A DNA stretch of 58,994 nt. Origin: a virus. The position numbers were made by a program, and so were the translations under genes. This document shows, in pieces, positions 8,329 through 17,129 of the stretch. Within the stretch, counting starts at the first letter, position 1; each line of letters opens with the position of its first letter. The DNA lies in the IMG/VR virus record IMGVR_UViG_3300023478_000002, positions 1 to 58,994 of that record; one strand, 5' to 3'. The notes under the pieces were generated by a model. It ran no database searches and was not told where the DNA came from. It saw nothing but the letters and a program-made list of their open reading frames with translations.

Positions 8329-10020
8329 CTATTTTTTTGTGTCATCTATTGTAGATATTGTAGAAATGATAGATTTTAATGATACAGATTTAATATTTTC
8401 TGTAATTGATTGTATTGTATTTGCTAATTTGTTAGACCCGTTCTTTTTTAAATCATTCGTGATTGCATCTATAATATCTTTTCCTGTCCATTGAGCTTTA
8501 GCAGATATAGTTGTTGCTATTTTTTCTGTTTTTTCGTCTGGATTTACATAATCAGATCCAAATACAGATTTTTTTCTCCAATCGTTATAATTTGGACTAG
8601 AAACTCCACCTTTAGGACGTGATAACATTGGATCTTTTTCAAATTCTGGGTTGTTTTCCAATTTAGCTACCATTTTTCTAGCTTCTTCATCAAAATTAGC
8701 ATCAACTAATGCAGAATATGCAATTTGTGCCATAGTTTTTTCATATTTTTCTTTGCCAAGTTTTTTTGGAGTAATACCTGTTTTTTGAATTAAAGAACTA
8801 GTAAATTTATTAATTTTTGGATTTCCAACACTAACATTATTATTAGTAGTTGCTGAACCTTGTTTTTTAAGTTGTGTATTAATATCTTTAATACGTTGAT
8901 TATTAGCATCCATTTTTTGTTTAACCGCTCTTGAACTTGCAGTTTTTCCTGCTAATATATCTTGTTGTTTTATTAATTTCTTTTTTAATTTTAATAAATC
9001 ATCGGTACTTTTAGTATCACTACTAGTATCAGCTTTCTTAGTAGCTACACCAATTTTTTCAGCAAATTTGTTAGCCATTGGAATAATATCTTTTGCATCT
9101 CTATCGATTACAATAACTTTCATATTTTTTGGCTTGCCAGTTTGAATTGCTCGTGATGTTATAGCAGCCCAACGATGATGACCATCTATTATATATCCAT
9201 CTCTACTCACATATATAGGTGCGGTTATTCCTGAATTATTAGGATCTTTTTCTAAAGCTTTTGTCATACTTGCAACCTTAGTACCTATTAGTTCGTTTTG
9301 AGTGGCTTTTAGTGAGTCTGATGGTAATTCTGTTTGGTATGTTTTTATTCCGTTTGTTGCCAGCATTTTTCTAAATAATGGTTCAGTATCAACTTCTCCC
9401 GATTTATCCTTTTTCATTTTAGCAGCAATCGTGTTTGCTTCTGGTTTACCTTTAAATTGAGGCATTTCTGAACGAGGAATACCTAAATTGTTATCACAAT
9501 ATAAGTTAGTACCTGGTATAGTTATTTTACATAAATTATAGTTAGGTGCAGTTTTTCCTTTTGCACGTGCTTCTTTAGCTAGTTCATCAAGTTTATCAAT
9601 TTTCATTGATATGATGTGTCGTTCTTTAGGTGAAATATCATCAATATCAGATTTAGCATCAAATGTTTTTTTGTTAGCTTTAGGTAATAAATCTGTTATT
9701 TTAGTGGATGATACTTCTTTAGGTTTTGGAATATTTGTTATAGATTGACTACTTTTGTTATCGGTTGAACTTGCGGATGTTGACTTATCAAATATATTTA
9801 CTTTTGGTTTAGTACTAGTTGATGTAGTTGCTTTTTTATCTGTCTTTGGTTTATCTACCACGTAGTTACCGTGCTCATCCTTAATAAATGTTGGCGCATT
9901 AGCATCTGTTTCTTTACCCGTTTGTTTGTATCGTCCATGACCAACATGAGTATATTTAGAGTCATCTGATTCATTTACTAAAAATGGTCGTAATGTTACT
10001 AATCCGCCTATTTTTATCAT
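8329..10020 (-). CDS. ParB-like domain head-region protein
   Basis: A 563-residue protein. Residues about 22-55 contain KYTHVGHGRYKQTGKE and GNYVV, a module also found at the C-terminus of the protein at 23938-25731. Residues about 180-330 form a ParB/sulfiredoxin-like domain: the entry motif LGIPRSEMPQ, and the core YIIDGHHRWAAI near residue 280. Some ParB-fold proteins have NTPase or nuclease activity, but nothing here fixes the substrate. The C-terminal 150 residues are helical, with NYNDWRKKSVFGSDYV and a cleavage-like SITE near the end. Low-complexity Lys/Ser/Thr linkers join the parts. Position within the head operon suggests an internal virion protein; this is inference. Confidence 0.65.
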   Translation of the reverse strand: MIKIGGLVTLRPFLVNESDDSKYTHVGHGRYKQTGKETDANAPTFIKDEHGNYVVDKPKTDKKATTSTSTKPKVNIFDKSTSASSTDNKSSQSITNIPKPKEVSSTKITDLLPKANKKTFDAKSDIDDISPKERHIISMKIDKLDELAKEARAKGKTAPNYNLCKITIPGTNLYCDNNLGIPRSEMPQFKGKPEANTIAAKMKKDKSGEVDTEPLFRKMLATNGIKTYQTELPSDSLKATQNELIGTKVASMTKALEKDPNNSGITAPIYVSRDGYIIDGHHRWAAITSRAIQTGKPKNMKVIVIDRDAKDIIPMANKFAEKIGVATKKADTSSDTKSTDDLLKLKKKLIKQQDILAGKTASSRAVKQKMDANNQRIKDINTQLKKQGSATTNNNVSVGNPKINKFTSSLIQKTGITPKKLGKEKYEKTMAQIAYSALVDANFDEEARKMVAKLENNPEFEKDPMLSRPKGGVSSPNYNDWRKKSVFGSDYVNPDEKTEKIATTISAKAQWTGKDIIDAITNDLKKNGSNKLANTIQSITENIKSVSLKSIISTISTIDDTKK

Positions 10021-10058
10021 AATTTATTTTAATTTGTTAAGGTTTAATTTTATTATAA

Positions 10059-10706
10059 TTATTTAAACCATTTAATACCTGTTTTATATTTTTTGTCAAA
10101 TTTTTTTATTTCGTTAATTAAAAAATCTGCAGTTTGTGTTTCAGTTAATTTTTGTGGTATAAGTTTAGTTATTTTTTGTAAAGAACGTTCATCTCTAATA
10201 AAATAAGTTATTCCTTCATAATTACCTCTATAAATACCATTATGTATTGCAACTTTTCCCATACGATTATCTACAAATAATTCAATAAGATTACCATATG
10301 AGTCTCTATTAACATCATATAATTTTTTTTCCAAAATTGATGCCAATTTTATCATATAACCATTAGCTAATTTGTTACCTTGACTTGAAAGTTTTGCACC
10401 GATTGAATTATATTTTTGTTGAGCTGCATCTAATTCTTTTTTAGCTTTTATTACTTCAGCATCTGTGTTTTTATATGAATCTATAATATCTGCAATTTTA
10501 GTTTCATTAAGTGAACTAGGATTGTTTCCTGTTATAATTGCTTTATGAGTATATAAATCTAGTTTACCGTTTTCAGTAATTCTAACATCATATTGAGTTT
10601 TACGAATATCGGATATTCCTTTTGAAACGTGTGTTCCAACTTCTTTTTTAACTGAACCTAGCTCAATTTTATTTTCTGCTAAATATTTTTTTATATCAAA
10701 TCCCAT
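10059..10706 (-). CDS. Candidate internal head protein with targeting-like N-terminus
   Basis: A 215-residue protein of unknown function. Its first 14 residues, MGFDIKKYLAENKI, are identical to those of the next upstream gene and resemble the T4 capsid-targeting sequence MKTYQEFIAE, which the prohead protease removes after Glu. Here cleavage would fall after LAE at residue 11. Further possible sites are ITE, LNE and LTE. The remainder has a Lys/Glu-rich helical middle and a compact C-terminal part with YEGITYFIRDERSLQKI. The start lies within a 59-bp direct repeat, showing that the 5' end was duplicated from, or to, the neighbour. Confidence 0.65.
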   Translation of the reverse strand: MGFDIKKYLAENKIELGSVKKEVGTHVSKGISDIRKTQYDVRITENGKLDLYTHKAIITGNNPSSLNETKIADIIDSYKNTDAEVIKAKKELDAAQQKYNSIGAKLSSQGNKLANGYMIKLASILEKKLYDVNRDSYGNLIELFVDNRMGKVAIHNGIYRGNYEGITYFIRDERSLQKITKLIPQKLTETQTADFLINEIKKFDKKYKTGIKWFK

Positions 10707-10724
10707 AATTTATTTTATTTTTAT
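10666..10724. repeat. 59-bp direct repeat, copy A (start of 215-residue gene)
   Basis: Identical to 10999-11057, 333 bases away. It covers the first codons for MGFDIKKYLAENKI and the upstream bases that hold the ribosome-binding region and the end of the preceding gene. The repeat therefore duplicates both the leader and the N-terminal tag. Confidence 0.92.
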
Positions 10725-11039
10725 TTTATTAATATGTTGCAATGATGCCTTTATTTCAGCTAAATCTGATGATAATATTTTTACATATTCTCCGTCAAAA
10801 TTTTCTTTATTATTTATACGTGCAGTTGTAAAAACTTTTATTAAATATTCAAGATTTTTTATGGTGTCTTCTTTTGCTAATTTTACGTTACCTATTCCTT
10901 TATTATTATCTATATCAGTAGCCGCTATTTGCAAATATGCTTCTTTTGGAAATTTACTTCTATCTCCGGCTTCATACATATTATGCATGCCAGTCCTTAT
11001 TTTATTTTCTGCTAAATATTTTTTTATATCAAATCCCAT
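10710..11039 (-). CDS. Small candidate internal head protein with targeting-like N-terminus
   Basis: A 109-residue protein that begins with the same 14 residues as its downstream neighbour (MGFDIKKYLAENKI) and then diverges completely. The rest is mildly basic and helical, with no family I recognise. The shared N-terminus with LAE at residues 9-11 suggests a cleavable capsid-targeting peptide, as in T4 internal proteins. The gene ends three bases before the next start and begins 15 bases after the prohead protease stop, so it is in the same operon. Confidence 0.65.
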   Translation of the reverse strand: MGFDIKKYLAENKIRTGMHNMYEAGDRSKFPKEAYLQIAATDIDNNKGIGNVKLAKEDTIKNLEYLIKVFTTARINNKENFDGEYVKILSSDLAEIKASLQHINKIKIK

Positions 11040-11057
11040 AATTTATTTTATTTTTAT
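10999..11057. repeat. 59-bp direct repeat, copy B (start of 109-residue gene)
   Basis: Identical to 10666-10724. It spans the end of the protease gene, the short intergenic gap and the first 14 codons of the 109-residue gene. Identity at DNA level, including noncoding bases, points to a recent duplication. Confidence 0.92.
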
Positions 11058-11641
11058 ATTAATTCTTCTATTATTTCTCGCATTAATGATTGTGCCTTAC
11101 AATATTTACTGCATACTATTGGTGTACCAAAAGTTTTTGATTCATTAACCGGTCTCATAAATGCACCTTGTGTTGACGGATTAGATACAAAATCCCAACT
11201 AATTAATTCAAAATCTTCGCCTACTCGTACTCCGCCTTCATTACGAGCAGTAACTGATCCCATTCCACGAGATGAAATTCCCAATAAAATACCAGCTCTT
11301 AATAATTCTTTTAAAATGTTTCCAGATGGGGTTGGTAATACTTCAATTGTACCAACTAAATCATTTCCATCCCAATGAATTTCTCTAACGTTGTGTGATA
11401 CGTTTTTTAGATTAATTACTGAACTGTCCGGGTGATCTAATTCACCTAAAGCGCGTCGTTCTTTAATTAATTGACCATATTTTACTGCTTCGCGTTCTAA
11501 TACGCGTTTTGGATATACTCTTTCATTTTGATTTGGAGCATCTGCACGTTGTAAAACACCGCGAACAATAGTTCTACCGTGCGAATCTTCATTAAGTTGT
11601 CCTTTAAACAAACTTGTTTCTATTAGTAATTGTCTTTCCAT
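11054..11641 (-). CDS. Prohead maturation protease (gp21-like)
   Basis: A 195-residue serine protease of the T4 gp21 family. Family landmarks are GELDHP with His70, GISSRGMGS with the likely nucleophile Ser at about 123-124, and WDFVSNPSTQGAFM. It would act inside the prohead, cutting scaffold, capsid and internal proteins after hydrophobic-x-Glu. Length is close to T4 gp21 (212). Its neighbours, the two targeting-peptide proteins and the ParB-like protein, are plausible substrates. The C-terminal segment with C..YC may be a self-processing tail. Confidence 0.93.
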   Translation of the reverse strand: MERQLLIETSLFKGQLNEDSHGRTIVRGVLQRADAPNQNERVYPKRVLEREAVKYGQLIKERRALGELDHPDSSVINLKNVSHNVREIHWDGNDLVGTIEVLPTPSGNILKELLRAGILLGISSRGMGSVTARNEGGVRVGEDFELISWDFVSNPSTQGAFMRPVNESKTFGTPIVCSKYCKAQSLMREIIEELI

Positions 11642-11697
11642 TTATTATATAAGTTCTATTTTTAAATTTAAATGAATATTCATTTCTTTTAATAAAA

Positions 11698-11904
11698 TTA
11701 TCCTCCCCAACTTCTTCTTTTTTTGAATAAATCGAAAAATATTGCTGAAACTTCCTTCCTAATTATTGAACGTATTTTTTCAATATCTTCTGAGTCGAGA
11801 TTTTCATTAACTCTACCCCACTTAACATTTTCAATTTCTTCGTTTATTATTTTTATTCCAAATTTCTGGTGTAAATTTAGGTGGTACTTGATTTTTTTGT
11901 CCAA
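11698..11904 (-). CDS. Small head-region protein with IRKEV..IFFDLFKKR tail
   Basis: About 68 residues, ending in SEDIEKIRSIIRKEVSAIFF and DLFKKRRSWGG, a helical tail I associate with small proteins near the protease gene in T4-like phages; no function is assigned. The start is uncertain: the frame opens with TTG, and no good ribosome-binding site is present. An overlapping frame with ATG at 11919 reads MLFVLYIGQKNQVPPKFTPE and continues for ten residues to a stop at about 11830, so a frameshift joining that N-terminus to this C-terminus is possible. The last 45 residues are clearly coding by composition. Confidence 0.55.
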   Translation of the reverse strand: MDKKIKYHLNLHQKFGIKIINEEIENVKWGRVNENLDSEDIEKIRSIIRKEVSAIFFDLFKKRRSWGG

Positions 11905-11958
11905 TATACAAAACGAATAACATCTGTTTTAGGATAGTTCCATCATTATTTAATACCT

Positions 11959-14226
11959 TTACCGTTTACCAAAATCCTTTACAGTTTCATTTATAGGATA
12001 CCAATTTTTACGACTTGACGGTGCAAGTGATTTCCAGATTTCTACTCCTTGTTTTTTTAATCCTGCTTTATTTATTTTACGAATAATATTAGTAATAGTA
12101 TCAAATTGTGCTTTACCAGCATTATATGCGCGATGATCATCTGAACGTTCATAATACCAATCAAATCGACTTAATTCTTTTTTAAGTTGATTTAATAAAT
12201 CAGAAGATGAATCTTCGTTTATATTTTCATCAATTGCATTAGGATATTTTGTTTTGCTTGCTAAATCTAATAATTTCTGTATATCTTGCGGATTATTTCT
12301 ATTATATTTATTCGCGTTTTTCTTATTTTTAAATATTGCTGCTACTTTTTTTCCATTATCATTAATCATGATAATAATACCGTTTTTACCATAATATCGT
12401 TCATCAGAAATTGAAAGTTTATTGTTAGTATTTTCATTTATAGATTCGGATGTTCCTTTTGGCCAATGTTGTTTTGCACGAATTGCAAAAGTAATTTGAT
12501 GTTCTTTTTTAGTTATTTTATCAGGAACATCTTGACCTTTATCTTGATATGTTTTACTTTGTTTTTTTAACGCAGTTAATTCAGATTTCAATTGTTCAAT
12601 AGTTTTAGCAGAATTTTCTCCGGTTGATTTTATATCAGCATCACCTAACCATTTTTCATTAAGTTCATCTTTAGATTTCCATGCTGCGTTAATTTTATTG
12701 AAAAATCTGGGTTTTTCATCTTTACTCATTTCTGGAATACTTTTACCAGTTTTTGCTAAAGCTCGTTTGAAAAATTCTTTATACTTATTATCAGAAGTTA
12801 TAACTTCTCTAACTATTTCTTTTAATTTAGTTCTTGTAATTTTTACAAGACGTTCCTTTATTTTATAAATATGTCTATTTGTTCGTTTCCAATAGGAATC
12901 TGATTCTAATTCATTAATATTCTTGATTTTATTATACCAACCTAGAAATTTTTCCACTTCTTGTAATTGGTTTTGTAAACCTTTTAATCCCATAGCAAGT
13001 TTTTTATGTGGAGATATGGATTTATCATTTTTTAAATTTAGCCACCTATTCACTTTAGGTGGTGCAACTTCTTTTATATTTTTTTTACCTAATTTTTTTA
13101 AAATTGAATTTACTGAATCGTTACCTTTAATTGTTAATATTCGTTTACCATTATAATATAAATCTTTATCAACTACATGCCACATTCCTTTTTTATAGAT
13201 ATTAAGTTCATGTCGTAATACAGTTTCTAGTGAAGTTGGTAATTTTGATTTTGGCCAAAACACTCCTTCTTTTATATTTTCAAAAATTACATTAAATCTA
13301 TTATTTATTGATTCATCAACATTTGTTTCTTGCGGAACTGCATTAAATTTATATTTCATCCATGATACTGAATGACTGTTGTCAGACCAATCTAATGTCC
13401 ATCTATTCGGATTCCATGAATTATGTTTATTTAATATTACAACAGCATCACCTAATTTAAATTCAATTTTATGATTATCAAATGTAGTTTCAGCTATTGA
13501 TTCATCTTCAACAGTTGCAAGTTTTGTATAATATTTTGGATCTTCAAATAAATGATCTAATGTAATTTCTTTAGCAAGATTTATATCTGTTGTGTGTTCT
13601 ATTTCAACTTTAATTCCTCGTTGAAATTCTTTTGTTAACTCATTAATATCATTATTATGCTTGCGTGCAATATCTCCAAGATTTAATCCTTTAGCTAAAC
13701 CACCAGGAATTAAATCTTGAATTTCTTTTATTGAATGAGCTGTATTAGATTCATTAGCATTTTCTGCAAATACCAATAAATCTTTAGTACGTTTTATTAA
13801 TGTTTCTTTTGAAATACCAAGTGAATCAGCAGTTACACTCAATAAAAAGTTATTTTTAAGAAAAGCTTTTACTTGGGGTTTAGTTGCGATTGCTGATTTA
13901 AAGTAAGTATGTGCTATATTATTAAGTTCTTTTGATGTAAGTTTTCCTTTAAAATACGCAGTCATCGCTTCACTTTTAGTATTATAAGTTGCTTCACTTA
14001 TATTATGTACATCATTACCAATAACTTCATAACCGGCTTGGGTAGAAACCGTTTTAGTTTTATCTTTTGATTTTTTAGAATTATCTCCGAATACATTCGG
14101 AGTATTATACCCAGCAACAGCGCCTGTAGTTGTTTCTTCTAATTCTTCATCTTTCTTAATTTCAAGAAATACTTCATCGATTATTTCATCAATATATTTA
14201 GACAGTTTTTTTCTTTTTTGCATCAT
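11959..14226 (-). CDS. Large head-region protein with DUF5661-like segment
   Basis: A 755-residue protein of unknown function. Residues about 175-240 resemble DUF5661, with the run IARKHNNDINELTKEFQRGI followed by EHTTD...AKEITLDHLFEDPKYYT. Another recurring phage segment is near residues 490-525: EFFKRALAKTGKSIPEMSKD followed by FFNKINAAWKSK. It has many cleavage-like sites: ISE, IAE, INE (at least four times), commonly in ESI-x-E or ENINE contexts. It overlaps the end of the upstream gene by 29 bases, so the two are translationally coupled. I infer an internal head protein processed by the gp21-type protease; no enzymatic motif is evident. Confidence 0.62.
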   Translation of the reverse strand: MMQKRKKLSKYIDEIIDEVFLEIKKDEELEETTTGAVAGYNTPNVFGDNSKKSKDKTKTVSTQAGYEVIGNDVHNISEATYNTKSEAMTAYFKGKLTSKELNNIAHTYFKSAIATKPQVKAFLKNNFLLSVTADSLGISKETLIKRTKDLLVFAENANESNTAHSIKEIQDLIPGGLAKGLNLGDIARKHNNDINELTKEFQRGIKVEIEHTTDINLAKEITLDHLFEDPKYYTKLATVEDESIAETTFDNHKIEFKLGDAVVILNKHNSWNPNRWTLDWSDNSHSVSWMKYKFNAVPQETNVDESINNRFNVIFENIKEGVFWPKSKLPTSLETVLRHELNIYKKGMWHVVDKDLYYNGKRILTIKGNDSVNSILKKLGKKNIKEVAPPKVNRWLNLKNDKSISPHKKLAMGLKGLQNQLQEVEKFLGWYNKIKNINELESDSYWKRTNRHIYKIKERLVKITRTKLKEIVREVITSDNKYKEFFKRALAKTGKSIPEMSKDEKPRFFNKINAAWKSKDELNEKWLGDADIKSTGENSAKTIEQLKSELTALKKQSKTYQDKGQDVPDKITKKEHQITFAIRAKQHWPKGTSESINENTNNKLSISDERYYGKNGIIIMINDNGKKVAAIFKNKKNANKYNRNNPQDIQKLLDLASKTKYPNAIDENINEDSSSDLLNQLKKELSRFDWYYERSDDHRAYNAGKAQFDTITNIIRKINKAGLKKQGVEIWKSLAPSSRKNWYPINETVKDFGKR

Positions 14227-15082
14227 TGATTTCCTTAATTAGTTCATACGATAACATTAACGCAGAAACGTATGAATCAGTTATTTTTTTACCAATCTTT
14301 TGTTTTTTTAATACATTAATAGTTTCTTTTAATTTAATTTTGGTTACTGTATCACTTATGCTAGAATACATATTGTATAATTCAGTTATTACATTTTTAA
14401 GTTGTTTATTATAATATTCTCCGAATTTAGACGTATTATTCACATTATTTATGTATTCACGTAATAATGATTTTTGCAAAACATTTAAATTTGTATATTT
14501 TTTATTAAAACTTTCAACCAAAATCTTATATGTAAGTAATCTTAAATCTTTTGTTTGGTGTTTATATGTTTCAAACACCATATCAGAAATTGGTTTAGCT
14601 GATTTAGCAGGGTTAGATGCAATGTGTTCTACTAATGTATATTTTGAATTAAATACATCTTGAATATTTGATATATCATTCTTTTTTGCTTCAAATAATT
14701 TATTAATCGATGCCAATACTTTATAATTTGTTACTGGTGATGATAAAAATTGAGAAATATCAAAATTTTCTTTGATAGCTTTTATAAGTTTATATTTTTC
14801 CCTTGCCAATTTATCTTCATTTATTTTGCTTCGGGCATCTAATATAGCATCAATAAATTTTTCAGCTTTTGTTTCTGAATTATATTTTTCATTTATTAAT
14901 AATGTATATAGTTTTAATTCTTTCGCTAGTTGAGTTTTATTACCAAAAAATTCTTGTATTATTTTTTTAGCTTTTTCTTCTGGACTATTATTTAAGATTT
15001 CTAGTGTGATTTGTCTAGTTAACAATTCAAAAAGAAATCCTGTATTTTTAAATTTCGAATGGCGAATCTTTGATTTTTTCAT
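14198..15082 (-). CDS. Conserved T4-like head-region protein, unknown function
   Basis: A 294-residue, strongly helical, Lys-rich protein starting MKKSKIRHSKFKNTGFLFEL, a beginning I associate with genes downstream of the portal in large T4-like phages. No catalytic motif or membrane segment is visible. It overlaps the next gene by 29 bases. A 265-base gap separates it from the portal gene; this gap is very AT-rich and contains one sense-oriented ATATTTATA at about 15228-15236, far upstream (about 145 bases), and a weak AAAGTT/AACTTT hairpin. Confidence 0.65.
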   Translation of the reverse strand: MKKSKIRHSKFKNTGFLFELLTRQITLEILNNSPEEKAKKIIQEFFGNKTQLAKELKLYTLLINEKYNSETKAEKFIDAILDARSKINEDKLAREKYKLIKAIKENFDISQFLSSPVTNYKVLASINKLFEAKKNDISNIQDVFNSKYTLVEHIASNPAKSAKPISDMVFETYKHQTKDLRLLTYKILVESFNKKYTNLNVLQKSLLREYINNVNNTSKFGEYYNKQLKNVITELYNMYSSISDTVTKIKLKETINVLKKQKIGKKITDSYVSALMLSYELIKEINDAKKKKTV

Positions 15083-15347
15083 ATTTGTTTTGTATAAATC
15101 TGCGCAATAGAAAATTTTTTGATTTCCTTTGACTAATTATATCTTTTTTTTCTTAATTTAGTGTATTTACAATAATATTTTTTACCTTTTTTTATAAACT
15201 TCGTATTTTGATATATTCAAAAACTCATATATAAATATAAAGTTAAAAACTTTAAGTTAATTTTTTAGATTATCTAATATTAATATGATTTAACATTATA
15301 ATATATGTATCAATCTTATCTATATTATCATACAACTTAAATATGAT

Positions 15348-17075
15348 TTAATTATCATTAAGAATGTTAGATTCGTCTAGCATATTGTGTTGCTCACGTA
15401 TAAGTTTAAATTTAGCTGATATTCCATTAATATATTTAGTAACTTGTTGTTCAGATTGGCGACCTGTAACTACTGATTGTCGTTCTTTGTTGCCCAATGG
15501 ATCTCTACCGTATGGATGTTTATCTTTTCCATAAGTATTACCTTCGCGTGGGCGACCGCCAGTATCTTTTAACTCTTGACTTAATTTATTTAAACTATCT
15601 TCTACATCAGTAGGTTTAGCCTGTTTGGCAGGGTCTATTCCATTACTTTGAATTGATTCTTGTCTAAATTTATCTTTTAAATCTTCGATAACTTTAGCAC
15701 TTTCTAATTTACGTTCGTCTTTACTTAATTTAAAAATATTATCATATACCCAATCTTTTGAAAGCATATTTAAATCTTTAATATCAGATGCTAATCTGAT
15801 TTTTTCAGACCAAAGATTTACTTTTTCTTGTTCGTAAATTGTTGATGGATTAACTAATTGTAAATCAAAATCAGTTATTTCATTACGAGGGATTCCATGT
15901 GAAAATAGATGAATTACACCAATTTTTGCTAATTCAGAAACAACTGTTCTTTGTATTCTATCGATTGTTCTTGCAAATCGTACATCTTCTGCAGCTAATG
16001 TTGCTTTTCCATTTACTTGTTCTTCATATCCTAAATATGCTTTTGGTATTTTTAATGCTGCAAATAATTTTGCTTTTAAATAATCAATATCTTCAACTGC
16101 ACTATATTCTAATCCACTTATATTTTCAATACTTGTACCACTATCTGAACCACGTACTGGTAAATAAAAATCTTCAGTAATATTTTGCATATTATATTTT
16201 AAATTATAATCACCTGTATTTTTATCCAAAAATGGAACTTTTTTCATTTTATTAATAATACGTTGCATATAATTATCAACCTCATTAGGTGTGATATTAC
16301 CAATATCTATTTTAAATACACGTTTTTCTGGCGCTCTAATGATACGGTTTATTAACATAGCATCTTCCATTAATGATAATTGTTTCCATAATCGTCTACC
16401 ATTTTCAATCATAGCTTTTCCGTATGGTAACCAATTGGTATCTGAAAGCAATCTAAAATGTGCCATTTCTGAATTATCATATTCACCTTTCATTAAAGGG
16501 TCATTTTCAACTTTAAATTTTACTGCGTTTGGAAAGTGTGGATCAAACCCTTCTATTCGTTCAGTATTATATACAGATTGAGGTATCACATTCACAACTC
16601 CTTTACCTTCTGCAATTTCTAAAGCAAGAAATAAATCGCCATATTTACAAAGATTTCGTACCCATGGCCATAAATTAAATTCAATATTTAAAACATCATA
16701 ATATAAATTATTTAATAATTCTCGGATTTTTGGATTATCAGAACGAATAACAAGAGAATCGCCTGCCTCATTTTTTAATGTAGATTCATCAGCATATATA
16801 TCCAATGCAGATGCTATTATTGGATCATTATCCATTGCATCAAAATCTCGAAATACTTCTCTACGTACTTGCTGATAGGCCATTGATTGTGCTCCACCAG
16901 CTTGTTCATAGAATGATTTTTGAATTTTTGTATATCTATCACGCAACCCTGATAAATTTGTTTGTTGTTTATTATCACTATCAAAAACATTACGATTACC
17001 GTTTTTATCAATCGTTACTACTGCATTTGCTCTAAATAGTTTTCTTAATCTTGTAAAAAAGCCTGTATTTGCCAT
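15348..17075 (-). CDS. Portal protein (gp20-like)
   Basis: A 575-residue protein matching the T4 gp20 portal family. It has YQQVRREVFRDFDAMDNDPI followed by ASALDIYADEST near residues 66-100, INRIIRAPEKRVFKIDIGN near 250, and LKAKLFAALKIPKAYLGYEE near 345. The portal forms the dodecameric DNA-entry ring at the head vertex and nucleates prohead assembly. Length is slightly above T4 gp20 (524). A candidate promoter lies 35 bases upstream, between this gene and terminase. The C-terminal 60 residues are polar with a GGRPREGNTYGKDKHPYG linker. Confidence 0.95.
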   Translation of the reverse strand: MANTGFFTRLRKLFRANAVVTIDKNGNRNVFDSDNKQQTNLSGLRDRYTKIQKSFYEQAGGAQSMAYQQVRREVFRDFDAMDNDPIIASALDIYADESTLKNEAGDSLVIRSDNPKIRELLNNLYYDVLNIEFNLWPWVRNLCKYGDLFLALEIAEGKGVVNVIPQSVYNTERIEGFDPHFPNAVKFKVENDPLMKGEYDNSEMAHFRLLSDTNWLPYGKAMIENGRRLWKQLSLMEDAMLINRIIRAPEKRVFKIDIGNITPNEVDNYMQRIINKMKKVPFLDKNTGDYNLKYNMQNITEDFYLPVRGSDSGTSIENISGLEYSAVEDIDYLKAKLFAALKIPKAYLGYEEQVNGKATLAAEDVRFARTIDRIQRTVVSELAKIGVIHLFSHGIPRNEITDFDLQLVNPSTIYEQEKVNLWSEKIRLASDIKDLNMLSKDWVYDNIFKLSKDERKLESAKVIEDLKDKFRQESIQSNGIDPAKQAKPTDVEDSLNKLSQELKDTGGRPREGNTYGKDKHPYGRDPLGNKERQSVVTGRQSEQQVTKYINGISAKFKLIREQHNMLDESNILNDN

Positions 17076-17109
17076 TTTTATTTGAATTTATTAATATTTT
17101 GTGTTATAA

Positions 17110-17119
17110 TTATAAATAT
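17110..17119 (-). promoter_or_regulatory. Candidate late promoter motif (ATATTTATAA)
   Basis: Sense reading ATATTTATAA about 35 bases before the portal ATG, in the 54-base gap after the terminase stop codon. Belongs to the recurrent ATA(T/C)TTATA family. Confidence 0.55.
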
Positions 17120-17129
17120 ATATTTTTTT

